Source of the DNA: Paracidovorax avenae ATCC 19860
GTDB lineage: Bacteria > Pseudomonadota > Gammaproteobacteria > Burkholderiales > Burkholderiaceae_C
Assembly: GCF_000176855.2 (NCBI RefSeq)
Contig: NC_015138.1
Location: forward strand, 5,208,001-5,272,000
DNA length: 64,000 bases
Direction of reading: 5' to 3'
Shown here: positions 44,101-56,888 of the stretch, in pieces
Layout of the letters: each line of letters begins with the position of its first letter
How positions within the stretch are numbered: position 1 is the first letter of the stretch
The notes under the pieces: generated by a model
Told to the model about the DNA's origin: nothing
What the model saw: only the letters and a program-made list of their open reading frames with translations
Database searches by the model: none
Program-made: the position numbers and the translations under genes

Positions 44101-45342
44101 ATCCAGGGGACCGCGCCAGCTCGCCTGGATCTCCTCCACGACGCCCCGCGGACCGAACCGGTCGAGCGCCCCATGCAGCGCGTCGCCCAGCGGCAGGCGG
44201 CTGGCGACCTGGGCCAGCGCCGCCAGGTCGAGCCGGTCGGCGCGCAACTCGCCCTGCTCGCGCTCGGGTGCACGCGGGTCCCTGCCGGCCTGCCGGATGG
44301 ACACATTCCCGCCAGGCCAGCGCAGGCCGTCGCGGGTCAGGAACTGCAGCCCTTCGGTGGACGCCTCGAAGCCGCCTTCCAGCCAGCGCCCACCTACGCG
44401 GCCCGCGACCGAAGCCAGCGCCAGGGGTTCCAGGCCCTGTCCCAGCGTGGCCTCCACGTCGGCCAGCGCCACGTCCGCCGTGCCGCCGGCCACCTCGCCC
44501 CGCCGCACGTCCAGCCAGGCACGCAGGGCACCCCGCCCCTGCGCCACGTCGATGCCTTCGATGTCCGCATGCTGGCGCAGGCGGGAGACGTCCACCCGGC
44601 CGAACTGCGCGAACAACTGTCCGCTCCATTGCCTCCAGGCACCGCCATGGGTGGTGAGCAGCGGCTGCCGGAAGCGGCCCATCAGCGTGAACCGGTCGCC
44701 CCAGGCCGGAGGCGGCGTGGCGTCCAGTCGCATGGCATGCCGCCAGCCCCGGTTGCGCAGCACGATGTCCACATCCGAAAGCTCCAGCGGAGGCGCACCA
44801 CGCATCGCGTCCGTCCAGCGCACCGTGCCGCCGCGCAGCGCCACCTCGCCCTGCGAGAACACCCAGTCGGCAGCCGAGCCGCCGTCGCCGGAGCCCGCCC
44901 CGCCATGCAACCGGATGCCGCCCACCACCAGTTGGCCGTCGGCTTCACGGCGCACGTCCAGCTCGGGCCGCTCGATGTACAGCTGCTCGAATCCCAGGCG
45001 CAGCGCAGAGCGCGGCGAGAGAGCCGCCACCACCCGCGGCAGGCGCAGGGCTTCGCGGCCCTGCGGGTCGAGCAGGGCCACGTCGGTCAGTTCGATGGCC
45101 GGCACCAGTCCTTCCGAGCGCGCCGACAGGGCCCCGATGCGCACGGGTACCCCCAAGGCTTTCGTGGCCTGGGCTTCCAGTGCGGGGCGCCACTCCCCGA
45201 TTCGCGGCACAATCCAGCCGTGGAGCACCCCCCAGGCCACGGCGACCAGCAGCCAGAAGGCGATCAGCAGTCCCAGTGACCACCGCGCAAGGCCCGCCAT
45301 GCATCGGAGCAGGCGGGAGGGGTGCGGTGTCGTCTCAATCAT
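41104..45342 (-). CDS. yhdP: YhdP-family AsmA-like envelope protein (TIGR02099)
   Basis: A 1412-residue inner-membrane-anchored periplasmic protein of the AsmA-like group. YhdP and its relatives form long hydrophobic grooves that move phospholipid toward the outer membrane. An N-terminal TM (about residues 16-36, WSLGLLIAFWLLVAVAWGVL) precedes a long beta-rich repeat region. The C-terminal DUF3971/AsmA_2 block includes LGVLSLQSLPRRLTLDFRDVFSEGFAFD and LVATAINPVVGLGSFLAQ. Length is in the usual range. Divergent from glnE, as in several related genomes. Confidence 0.92.
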   Translation of the reverse strand: MIETTPHPSRLLRCMAGLARWSLGLLIAFWLLVAVAWGVLHGWIVPRIGEWRPALEAQATKALGVPVRIGALSARSEGLVPAIELTDVALLDPQGREALRLPRVVAALSPRSALRLGFEQLYIERPELDVRREADGQLVVGGIRLHGGAGSGDGGSAADWVFSQGEVALRGGTVRWTDAMRGAPPLELSDVDIVLRNRGWRHAMRLDATPPPAWGDRFTLMGRFRQPLLTTHGGAWRQWSGQLFAQFGRVDVSRLRQHADIEGIDVAQGRGALRAWLDVRRGEVAGGTADVALADVEATLGQGLEPLALASVAGRVGGRWLEGGFEASTEGLQFLTRDGLRWPGGNVSIRQAGRDPRAPEREQGELRADRLDLAALAQVASRLPLGDALHGALDRFGPRGVVEEIQASWRGPLDAPRQYQARGRVAGLALADGAAVKTSGTPGVRGAAVDFELTQAGGKASVAIEDGALVLPEVFEDPAVPLERLSASVRWQVEGERIALQIPDLQFSNADAQGEARVAWTTGDPKRSSSRSRFPGVLDLSGELRRADGTRVHRYLPLTIPAETRHYVRDAVTAGTASSVQFRVKGDLHDIPFNHPGQGEFHIAAKLRDVTYAYVPPGLQHAGDPVWPALTQLAGELVFDRSSMAVRGATGSFAGTPRLRVDRVEARIPDLAHSVVGVQAQAQGPLADMLAFMAASPLSRLTSHALDQATGTGNAGLQLSLSLPISHIDQSKVQGSLAFAGNDVRITPDVPVITRTRGAVQFSDTGFTLANVQGRTLGGDLRLEGGMRSVASGTSALESSVQVRGQGVATAEGLREAVQWPGLPELARHATGSAAYALTLGVRRGLPEVLVTTNLQGMALDLPAPLGKAADAVRPVRYESQLARESAAPPSDAGAEPPVREQMTVDISGIGSASYVLDHSGPVPRVLRGAIGIGLAPGESAVMPERGVSANVHTDLLDLDAWQNVLGRQAAGAAPASAPDAGASTAGAASGASARMPEGGAQEFLPTVLAARAKTLVLQGRTLHDVVAGGSREGTTWRANLDARELSGYVEYRPDGEGDESGGRVFARLSRLSVPQSEAQQVEESLLDSRTESTTMPALDIIVQDFELRGRRLGRIEVEAQNRSGAGTPREWRLSKLNLTVPEATFTSSGNWVLLGGGAAGARRRTSMDFRLDIRDSGQLLARFGMEGVVRRGKGRMEGQVAWMGAPLDPDYRSMSGQINVNVESGQFLKADPGLAKLLGVLSLQSLPRRLTLDFRDVFSEGFAFDFVRGDVRIEQGVATTNNLQMKGVNAAVLMEGSADLDHETQNLHVVVVPEINAMTASLVATAINPVVGLGSFLAQVFLRGPLIQAATQEFRIDGTWTDPRIARVPRRRTGAEPPATASPEGAAAPAPASAASQHKAPASSGAEEKEP

Positions 45343-45443
45343 GGTGGGCTTGGATGTGGCAGGAATTATGACCCGCGCCCGCTGTGCGGGTTCAGCCCCA
45401 AAGGGTGTCGGTATGTACAGTTTCAGTGCCTCTTCCTTGCCAT

Positions 45444-48200
45444 ATGTCCACGCCGTTCGCTGAACCCGGCCGCGCCTGCGCGGAGCATGCCGCCGGGGCC
45501 GCCCATTCCCGATTCCACCAGCGGCTGCAGCGCCGCTATGCCGGCGAAACCGCGCTGCTGCCGCCGGGAGCCCCCACCCGCCAGACCATGGCCGAGGCCC
45601 TGCAGGCCCTGCGTGCGCGCGGGCACGACACGGGCGCCGCCCTGCGCGTGCTGCGGCAGCTGGTCATGGAGCGGTTGATCCGGCTGGATTGCGAGGAAGG
45701 CGCGCCGCTGTCCGACGTCACCCGGGCCACGACCGAACTTGCGGAACTCGCGCTGGACGAAGCCCTGCGCCACGCCCGCCAGGAGCTGGACGCCCGCCAT
45801 GGCCCGCCGCAGGGCCCGGATGGCGGGCCGGTGGCGCTCTGGATCGTCGGCATGGGCAAGCTGGGTGCGCGCGAACTGAACGTGTCCAGCGACATCGACG
45901 TGATCTACGTCTATGAGCACGAAGGCGAGACCGCCGGGGTGGACGGCGGCCGCGGCCGCCTCTCCCACCAGGAATATTTCGGGCGGGCCGTGAAGGCCAT
46001 CCATGCCCTCGTGGGCGAGACCACCGAGCACGGCTTCGTGTTCCGCATGGACCTGGCCCTGCGCCCCAACGGCAACTCCGGCCCGCCCGCCGTCTCGCTT
46101 GCCGCCCTGGAGGAATACCTGCAGGTGCAAGGCCGCGAATGGGAGCGTTTCGCCTGGCTCAAGAGCCGCATCGTCGCGCCGCGCGACGGCCTGGGCCATC
46201 CGGCCGTGCAGGGGCTGCGTGCCGTGGTGCTGCCCTTCGTCTTCCGCCGTTACCTCGACTACAGCGTGTTCGACTCGCTGCGCTCGCTGCACCGGCAGAT
46301 CCGCGACCATGCCGCGAAGCGCAGCGCGGGCCACCCCGAGCGGGCCAACGACGTCAAGCTCTCGCGCGGAGGCATCCGCGAGATCGAATTCACCGTTCAG
46401 TTGCTGCAGGTGGTGCGCGGCGGACAGTTCCCGGAACTGCGCTGCCGCCCCACGCTGGAAGCCCTGCAGCGCCTCGCGCGCGCCGGGCTCATGCCGCAGG
46501 AGACGGCCGATGCGCTGGCCGAGGCCTATACCTTCCTGCGCCGCGTGGAGCACCGCATCCAGTACCTGGACGACCAGCAGACCCATGTGCTGCCCACGCG
46601 CGACGACGACCTCGCCTGGATCGCCAGCACGCTGGGGCTTGGTTGCTGCGCCTTCCTGCACCAGCTCGACGCGCACCGCGAACTGGTGGCGCAGGAGTTC
46701 GACACGCTGCTGGGTGGCCCCGGCAAGCGCCAGTGCAGTGGAGGCGGCTGCGGCGGCCCGCGCGCGCAATCGGCGCCGGTGCCCGAACTCGACACGCTGC
46801 TGGAACAACTTCCCCCGAAAGTGCGCGAACGCGTGGCCGAATGGCGCGACCATCCACGCGTGGCCGCGCTGCGCGATGAAGCCCGCGCCCGGCTGCTGCG
46901 GCTGGTGCAGCGCACGGCGCGCTGGCTGGCGGAAGGCCGTGTGAACGAGGACGCCGCGGTGCGGCTCGTCGCCTGGCTGGAGCCGCTGCTGCGCCGGGAG
47001 AGCTACCTCGCGCTGCTGCTGGAGCGCCCGTCGGTGCATGAGCATCTGATGCACCTCCTGGGCGCCGCCCAGTGGCCCGCCCGCTACATGCTCCAGCATC
47101 CCGGCGTGATCGACGAACTGGCCGGGGACGCGCTGCTGTCCGAGCGCTTCGTCCCGGCGGACTTCGAGCACGAGATGGAACTGCGCATCGGGTCGCTGCG
47201 CTCCACCGGCGAGGACGACGACGAGGCATTGCTCAATCTGCTGCGCCGCGCCCAGCATGCGGAGACCTTCCGCACCCTCGCGCGCGACGTGGAGCGGCGC
47301 ATCACCGTCGAACAGGTGGCCGACGACCTGTCGGCCCTGGCCGACTGCGTGCTGCGCGTGACCGCCGCGTGGTGCTGGGACCGGCTGCGCAACCGGCACC
47401 GCGACGTGCCGCAGTTCGGCATCATCGGCTACGGCAAGCTCGGCGGAAAGGAACTGGGCTACGGCAGCGACCTGGACATCGTCTTCGTGTTCGACGACGA
47501 CGATGACCGCGCACCCGAGATCTATGCCGCCTTCGCGCGCAAGCTCATCAACTGGCTCACGGTGAAGACCGGCGAAGGCGACCTCTACGAGATCGACACC
47601 GCCCTGCGGCCCAACGGCAGCTCGGGCCTGCTGGTCACGAGTTTCGAGGCCTATGCCAACTACCAGCAGCGCCGCGGCAGCAATACCGCCTGGACCTGGG
47701 AACACCAGGCCATGACGCGCGCGCGCTTCGTGCTCGGCAGCGACGCGCTGCGCGACCGCTTCGACGCCGTGCGCACGGCCGTCATCACGGCCCCGCGCGA
47801 TGCCGCCGGCCTGCACGCGGAGATCGTCGCCATGCGCGAGCGCGTGCGTGCCGCGCATCCGGTGCCCCCAGGGCAGTTCGACGTGAAGCACGGCGTGGGC
47901 GGCATGGTGGATGCGGAATTCGCCGTGCAGTACCTCGTGCTCGCGCACGCGGGCGAGCACCCGGGCCTGTGCGACAACGTCGGCAACATCGCGCTGCTGC
48001 AGCGCGCGGAGGCCGCCGGCCTGCTGCCCGCGGGCGTCGGTGCGGCCGCCGCGTCGGCCTACCGGACACTGCGCCAGGTGCAGCACCGCGCGCGGCTCAA
48101 CGAAGAGCCCACGCGCGTGGCGCCCTCCACGCTGCATGCCGAGCGCGAGGCGGTGATGGCGCTGTGGCGGGCGGTGTTCGGCGGCACGACGGCTACGTGA
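45444..48200 (+). CDS. glnE: Bifunctional glutamine synthetase adenylyltransferase/deadenylase
   Basis: Adds or removes AMP on glutamine synthetase in response to PII, tuning nitrogen assimilation. The 918-residue protein carries two nucleotidyltransferase domains. GMGKLGARELNVSSDIDV (from about residue 136) is the deadenylase and GYGKLGGKELGYGSDLDIVF (from about 662) the adenylyltransferase, each with the G-x-L-G and D-x-D metal motifs. Helical GlnD_UR_UTase-type regions follow each. Start 45444 is preferred; an in-frame ATG 60 nt upstream adds atypical sequence. A Cys/Gly-rich linker near residue 430 (KRQCSGGGCGGP) is unusual. Confidence 0.95.
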   Translation: MSTPFAEPGRACAEHAAGAAHSRFHQRLQRRYAGETALLPPGAPTRQTMAEALQALRARGHDTGAALRVLRQLVMERLIRLDCEEGAPLSDVTRATTELAELALDEALRHARQELDARHGPPQGPDGGPVALWIVGMGKLGARELNVSSDIDVIYVYEHEGETAGVDGGRGRLSHQEYFGRAVKAIHALVGETTEHGFVFRMDLALRPNGNSGPPAVSLAALEEYLQVQGREWERFAWLKSRIVAPRDGLGHPAVQGLRAVVLPFVFRRYLDYSVFDSLRSLHRQIRDHAAKRSAGHPERANDVKLSRGGIREIEFTVQLLQVVRGGQFPELRCRPTLEALQRLARAGLMPQETADALAEAYTFLRRVEHRIQYLDDQQTHVLPTRDDDLAWIASTLGLGCCAFLHQLDAHRELVAQEFDTLLGGPGKRQCSGGGCGGPRAQSAPVPELDTLLEQLPPKVRERVAEWRDHPRVAALRDEARARLLRLVQRTARWLAEGRVNEDAAVRLVAWLEPLLRRESYLALLLERPSVHEHLMHLLGAAQWPARYMLQHPGVIDELAGDALLSERFVPADFEHEMELRIGSLRSTGEDDDEALLNLLRRAQHAETFRTLARDVERRITVEQVADDLSALADCVLRVTAAWCWDRLRNRHRDVPQFGIIGYGKLGGKELGYGSDLDIVFVFDDDDDRAPEIYAAFARKLINWLTVKTGEGDLYEIDTALRPNGSSGLLVTSFEAYANYQQRRGSNTAWTWEHQAMTRARFVLGSDALRDRFDAVRTAVITAPRDAAGLHAEIVAMRERVRAAHPVPPGQFDVKHGVGGMVDAEFAVQYLVLAHAGEHPGLCDNVGNIALLQRAEAAGLLPAGVGAAAASAYRTLRQVQHRARLNEEPTRVAPSTLHAEREAVMALWRAVFGGTTAT

Positions 48201-48206
48201 TGCCCC

Positions 48207-48227
48207 GCGGCGGCGCAAAGCCGCCGC
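48207..48227 (+). terminator. Hairpin after glnE
   Basis: GCGGCGGC (48207-48214) and GCCGCCGC (48220-48227) form a perfect 8-bp stem with a 5-nt loop, 6 nt past the glnE stop. No T-run follows, so it is probably a partial terminator or mRNA-stabilising hairpin. Confidence 0.45.
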
Positions 48228-48593
48228 CATTCCCCGCGGCGTCTCGCCTCCTTCCCGAAGCAAAGTAGGGGACTTCCCTTATCCCAGCCATAAATGGCGG
48301 GACATTGATGCGGGGGAGCTTTTTGGCAACGATACGCGCTAGCAACAAGAACTTACACAACAGCGTGCCGATGACCGCTGGAGACGCGGACTCATCGCTT
48401 TGAAGAGCCTCTCGAGGGGCCGAAGTCAAGAGGGAGGGCATCCTGCCTGTACACGGTCATTCGGCGCCTGGGGTTGCACCCTCAGCGCGTCGAGCGCGGC
48501 TGTGCCAACGAACCACTCCGCGGGCCCGCGCCCGTGGCGATCTCCTGGTCCGTCTCCCATTCCATCGTTGTCAACGAGCCGAACGGAGCCGCC
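48228..48593. other. Intergenic region between glnE and the NRPS locus
   Basis: This 366-bp stretch is visibly less GC-rich than its neighbours for about 150 bp (48250-48400). It has no convincing gene. I see no clean -35/-10 pair and no PIP box; TTCGG at 48460 lacks a partner. In one frame, just left of the NRPS, residues LYTVIRRLGLHPQR resemble a transposase HTH, which could be a remnant. It probably marks the left boundary of the acquired locus and holds the NRPS promoter. Confidence 0.4.
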
Positions 48594-52943
<4,350 letters not shown>

Positions 52944-52966
52944 CCCATCGCAGGAGAAACTGATCC

Positions 52967-54298
52967 ATGGCACGCTATCTGCTCGCCGCCACCGCCCTGC
53001 CCGGACATGTGATGCCCGTCCTGGCAGTGGCACGGCACCTCGTCCAGCTCGGCCACGAAGTGCGGATCCACACCGGCGGCATCTTCCGCACCCAGGCCGA
53101 AGGTACCGGCGCCAGCTTCGTTCCGCTGCTGCCCGGCATCGGCCAAGACTTTCGCGAATTCGGCCAGCAGCATCCGCAACTGCAACGGCTGCCGCCTGGC
53201 CCACCCCGGCTCGCCTACGGCCTCAAGCACTTCTTCGCCGACGCCATCGCGCTGCAGTACGAAGGCCTGCGGCGCATACTGGACGGCGGCTTCGACGCCG
53301 ATGCCATCGTCACGGACACGATGTTCTGCGGCACCATGCCGTTGCTGCTGGGGCCGCGCAGCGCAAGGCCGCCCGTGGTCGGGCTGGGCATCAGCGCGCT
53401 GGCGCTCTCCAGCGCCGACACGGCCATGTTCGGCTCGGCGCTGCCGCCGCCCGCCACCGCCCAGCAGCGACTGCAATACCAGGCGCTCCAGGCCATGGTC
53501 CGGCGAACGACGTTCGACGATGTGCAGCGCCATTTCGACGGCGTGCTCGCGCAACTGGGGTGTCCGCCGCTTCCAGGGTTCTTCGCCGATGCCATGTTCA
53601 CGCTGCCGGACCTCTACCTGCAGCTCACGGCCGAGGCGTTCGAGTACCCGCGCAGCGACCTGCCCGAAACGGTCCGCTTCGTGGGACCGCTGCTCGCGCC
53701 GCCCTCGCAGGGCTTCGAGCCGCCGCCGTGGTGGCATACGCTGGACGATGGCCGCAGCGTGGTGCTGGTCACGCAGGGCACGCTGGCCAACGAGGACCCG
53801 AACCACCTGATCGTCCCCACGCTCAAGGCGCTGGCCGACATGCCGCACCTGCACGTGATCGCCACCACGGGCGGGCCCGTGCCGCCCGGGGTCGCGGCAG
53901 CAGTTCCCGCGAATGCCCGCGTCCTCGACTTCGTGCCTTATGACCGCCTGTTGCCGAAGGTGCACGCGCTGGTGACCAACGGCGGCTATGGCTCGGTCAA
54001 CCATGCCCTCAGCCTCGGCATCCCCATGGTGGTGGCCGGAAGCACGGAGGAGAAGCCGGAAATCGCGGCCCGCATCGCGTGGACGGGAGCAGGCATCAAC
54101 CTGAAGACCGGGCAGCCCGGTAGCCGCGCGATCGCGGACGCGATCCACCAGTTGCTCGGCAATGCCTCCTACCGGCAACGCGCCCAGGCGTTGCGGGATG
54201 CCTTTGCGGGATACGACGCGCTGGCAAGCATCGCCCAGGCCCTGGAGAACCTGCCCCGGCCGGCGGAACGCAGCCGGCTGCAGCCGGCCCTTGCGTAG
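52967..54298 (+). CDS. GT1-family (MGT/rhamnosyltransferase-like) glycosyltransferase
   Basis: A 443-residue nucleotide-sugar glycosyltransferase of the UGT/GT1 fold. The N-terminal acceptor half starts ARYLLAATALPGHVMPVLAVARHLVQLGHEVRIHTGG. The C-terminal donor half has VVLVTQGTLANEDPNHLI, VLDFVPYDRLLPKVHALVTNGGYGSVNHALSLGIPMVVAG and EKPEIAARIAWTGAGINL, where the usual H-x7-E/DQ box is modified. Lipid and macrolide glycosylators share this branch. It begins 23 nt after the NRPS with a CAGGAGAAA ribosome site. It therefore probably glycosylates the hydroxyl of the released product. Confidence 0.88.
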   Translation: MARYLLAATALPGHVMPVLAVARHLVQLGHEVRIHTGGIFRTQAEGTGASFVPLLPGIGQDFREFGQQHPQLQRLPPGPPRLAYGLKHFFADAIALQYEGLRRILDGGFDADAIVTDTMFCGTMPLLLGPRSARPPVVGLGISALALSSADTAMFGSALPPPATAQQRLQYQALQAMVRRTTFDDVQRHFDGVLAQLGCPPLPGFFADAMFTLPDLYLQLTAEAFEYPRSDLPETVRFVGPLLAPPSQGFEPPPWWHTLDDGRSVVLVTQGTLANEDPNHLIVPTLKALADMPHLHVIATTGGPVPPGVAAAVPANARVLDFVPYDRLLPKVHALVTNGGYGSVNHALSLGIPMVVAGSTEEKPEIAARIAWTGAGINLKTGQPGSRAIADAIHQLLGNASYRQRAQALRDAFAGYDALASIAQALENLPRPAERSRLQPALA

Positions 54299-54329
54299 CC
54301 ATGAAGAAAAACTGCAACGGAGCTTTCCC

Positions 54330-54503
54330 ATGACCCATCCCCTTGACGACAGCAACGGCCTCTTTCTCGTGCTGCACAACGCCGCAGGCCAGGCGTCCCT
54401 GTGGCCGCACTTCCTGGTGGTTCCGGCAGGCTGGACGGCAGTCTTCGGCCCGGAAAGCGCCGAACGCTGCCGCGACTTCATCGAGGCCCGCGCTCCCGCC
54501 TGA
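54330..54503 (+). CDS. MbtH-like NRPS chaperone
   Basis: A 57-residue member of the MbtH family, which binds adenylation domains and makes many of them soluble and active. The signature N-x-x-G-Q-x-S-L-W-P is visible (NAAGQASLWP), then VPAGWTAVFG and CRDFIE. It is shorter than the usual 65-75 residues and ends soon after the second helix, lacking the D-x-R-P tail. It is 31 nt after the glycosyltransferase gene, completing a probable three-gene operon with the NRPS. Confidence 0.9.
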   Translation: MTHPLDDSNGLFLVLHNAAGQASLWPHFLVVPAGWTAVFGPESAERCRDFIEARAPA

Positions 54504-54568
54504 ACGGCACCCACCGTCCAGCCGATATGGCGGGACTACGGCGGGACGCCGGTCGGAGCACCCAATCC

Positions 54569-54592
54569 ATTCAAACAAACGTTTGATTGAAT
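54569..54592. promoter_or_regulatory. TetR-type operator in front of the efflux operon
   Basis: The left arm ATTCAAACAAAC (54569-54580) and right arm GTTTGATTGAAT (54581-54592) form a 24-bp palindrome with one mismatched pair. A TGTAAT (54597-54602) just downstream could be the -10 box, so repressor binding would block polymerase. The tetR ATG is 18 nt after the palindrome. Autoregulation by the adjacent TetR protein is the simplest reading. Confidence 0.7.
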
Positions 54593-54610
54593 GTGGTGTA
54601 ATCCGCGGCC

Positions 54611-55378
54611 ATGCCCGCACGACGTCCACGTTCTGCCGAGGTCCCGCCTCCGGCATCGTCTCCAGCCCCGACGGGAGAGGAGCCGGCTTCCCCGCGGGCG
54701 CGCCTGCTGTCCGCCGCCCTGCGTCTGTTTTCCGAGCAGGGCTACACCAAGACCTCGGTCCGGGCCATTGCCGCGGCTGCGCAGGCCAACGTGGCGGCCG
54801 TCAGCTACTACTTCGGCGACAAGGCATCGCTCTACAGCGCCGTCTTCACCGAACCCACGTGGGACCACGAGTCGCTGCGCTCCGCCTTCACCCAGCCCGG
54901 CATCACGATGGAAGAGGCGCTGCGGCGCTACTTCCACGCAGCGCTCGCCCCCCTCAGCCATGGCGAACTGGCCCGCCAGAGCGTGCGACTGCACATCCGG
55001 GAAATGCTCGAGCCCACGGGCCAGTGGGAACGCGCGCTGGACAAGGACGTGCGCCAGCCCCATGACGCGCTCGTGCGCCTGCTGCGCCGCCACCTGGGGG
55101 TCGCCACGGCGGATCTCGCCATCCACCGGCTGGCACTGACCCTCTCCAGCATGGCGTTCCAGTTGTGGGGCCATCGCGACGACATCGAGGCCATCAAGCC
55201 CGAACTGCTGGCCACGGCCGAGGCCGTGGAGCTCTGGGCCGACCGCATGGTGGACTATGCGCTGGCCATGATCGCGGCCGAGAAAACCTGGCGGCATGCC
55301 ACGCCCGCCCCGGCCCGGGCACCTGCCAGGGCCTCCGCCCCTCCTGCACCGGCCCGCCGCAAGACGCCGAAACCATGA
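54611..55378 (+). CDS. TetR-family repressor of the RND operon
   Basis: A 255-residue TetR regulator. After a Pro/Ala-rich leader (1-28), the HTH is RARLLSAALRLFSEQGYTKTSVRAIAAAAQANVAAVSYYFGDKASLYSAV (about 30-80). The C-terminal ligand domain is like the CerR/YbiH type, and an Ala/Pro/Lys-rich tail follows. It heads the efflux operon, overlaps the outer-membrane-factor gene by 4 nt (ATGA) and has a palindrome directly upstream. A natural inducer could be the product of the adjacent NRPS locus. With the -10 box so near, transcription might start close to the ATG. Confidence 0.9.
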   Translation: MPARRPRSAEVPPPASSPAPTGEEPASPRARLLSAALRLFSEQGYTKTSVRAIAAAAQANVAAVSYYFGDKASLYSAVFTEPTWDHESLRSAFTQPGITMEEALRRYFHAALAPLSHGELARQSVRLHIREMLEPTGQWERALDKDVRQPHDALVRLLRRHLGVATADLAIHRLALTLSSMAFQLWGHRDDIEAIKPELLATAEAVELWADRMVDYALAMIAAEKTWRHATPAPARAPARASAPPAPARRKTPKP

Positions 55379-56799
55379 CGCTGACCCTCCTTCCTGGCCC
55401 ACGCCGCCTTCTCTGCGCCGCCGCACTGCTGGCCCTGTCCGGCTGCGCGGTGACATCGCCCACGCCGCGCGCCGAAGCGGCCATGCCTGCCGGCTGGCAG
55501 GCCCCGCTGCCGCACCAGGGCCGCGTCGAAGACCTTGCCCGCTGGTGGGACCGCCTGGGCGACCCGCTGCTCACCGAGCTGATCGGCCGGGCGCAGGATG
55601 TGTCCCCGGACATCGCCCAGGCACGCTCCCGTGTGGAGCAGGCACGTGCCACCCAGGTGGCTGCACGCGCCGCGCTGCTGCCGACGCTCGATGCCCAGGG
55701 CAATGCCAGCCGGGGCACCAGCCAGCAGGCCGCCGGCCTCGCCACGACCGTCCAGGGTACCGTGCAGGCGGGCTGGGAAGTGGATCTTTTCGGGGGCAAT
55801 GCTGCGGCCGAGGAGGCCGCCCGCCAGCGTTTCGCGGGCGCGCAGGCCCAATGGCACGAGGCCCGCGTCTCGGTCGCGGCCGAGGTGGCCACGCAATACG
55901 ATGCATGGCGCCAGTGCCTGCGGCTGACCGAGGTGGCGCAGTCCGATGCCCGCTCCCGCACGGAGAGCGCGCGCCTGACCGAAGCCAGTGAGCGCGCGGG
56001 CTTCACCGCGCCCGCCACGCTGGCGCTCGCGCAGGCCAGCGGCGCCGAAGGCCGCGTGCGCGCCGAGCAGCAGCGCATGGCCTGCAACATCGACCTGAAG
56101 GGACTGGTGGCGCTCACCGGCATGCCGGAAGCGGAGCTGCGCGCCCGGGCGGCCGCGTCCCCGGCGCCGCAGGCCCTCCCGGACGCGCTCTTCGCCATCG
56201 ATGCCCTGCCGGCCCGCGTCCTGGCCCAGCGGCCCGACGTGTATGCCGCCGAGCGCGAGGTGGCCGCGGCCAGTGCCGATGTCGGCAACGCGCGCGCCCA
56301 GCGTTTCCCGCGCCTCACGCTGGCCGGGTCGATCGGCCGGGCATGGGGCAGCACGGGCGGTACCAGCGTCGCCACCAACACCTGGTCGATCGGCCCCGTG
56401 GGCATCAGCCTGCCCCTCTTCGATGCAGGGCGGCGTGCCGCCCAGGTCGATGCCGCCGAGGCCCGCTACGAAGAAGCCGCGCAACTCTACCGCGCCAACG
56501 TGCGCCGCGCGGTGAGCGAGGTGGAACAGGCCCTCGTGCGGCTCGCGAGCACGGCCGCACGCAGCGCCGACGCCGAGCGCGCCGCGCAAGGCTACCGGGC
56601 CTCTTTCGTCGCCACCGAAGCGCGCTGGCGCGGCGGCCTCGCGAGCCTGCTGGAACTGGAGGAGACGCGCCGCACCGCGCTCAACTCCGAAACCGCGCTC
56701 ATCACTCTGCGGCAGGAGCGCATGGCGGCGTGGATCGGCCTCTACCGCGCCGCTGGAGGCGGCTGGGAACCGCCTGCCACACCGGTGGCGGCCCGCTAG
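55375..56799 (+). CDS. NodT/OprM-type outer-membrane efflux lipoprotein
   Basis: Outer-membrane channel of a tripartite RND pump, 474 residues. The signal peptide ends in a lipobox LSGCAV (Cys24). Two OEP repeats follow, with the typical ARWWDRLGDPLLTELIGRA, long alpha-barrel helices (about 80-140, 280-330), VAAEVATQYDAW and the second-repeat start RVLAQRPDVYAAEREVAAASADVG. It overlaps tetR by 4 nt and is followed, after 89 bp, by the adaptor gene. It sits first among the structural genes. Confidence 0.92.
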   Translation: MTLTLLPGPRRLLCAAALLALSGCAVTSPTPRAEAAMPAGWQAPLPHQGRVEDLARWWDRLGDPLLTELIGRAQDVSPDIAQARSRVEQARATQVAARAALLPTLDAQGNASRGTSQQAAGLATTVQGTVQAGWEVDLFGGNAAAEEAARQRFAGAQAQWHEARVSVAAEVATQYDAWRQCLRLTEVAQSDARSRTESARLTEASERAGFTAPATLALAQASGAEGRVRAEQQRMACNIDLKGLVALTGMPEAELRARAAASPAPQALPDALFAIDALPARVLAQRPDVYAAEREVAAASADVGNARAQRFPRLTLAGSIGRAWGSTGGTSVATNTWSIGPVGISLPLFDAGRRAAQVDAAEARYEEAAQLYRANVRRAVSEVEQALVRLASTAARSADAERAAQGYRASFVATEARWRGGLASLLELEETRRTALNSETALITLRQERMAAWIGLYRAAGGGWEPPATPVAAR

Positions 56800-56888
56800 T
56801 GCGCGGCGGCACCCGGCCCTACACCGACCAGCGCCTCCAGCGCCCTGCCCCGAACCGTTTCAACGACCGCAACTCCCGGACCCTTTCC

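Noticed and set aside
48460..48483. PIP box upstream of the NRPS
   Set aside because: TTCGG at 48460 has CCTC instead of a second TTCG at the required distance.
48430..48520. IS630-like transposase remnant
   Set aside because: Only about 15 residues look similar and no inverted repeats are visible; kept only as a hint of a boundary.
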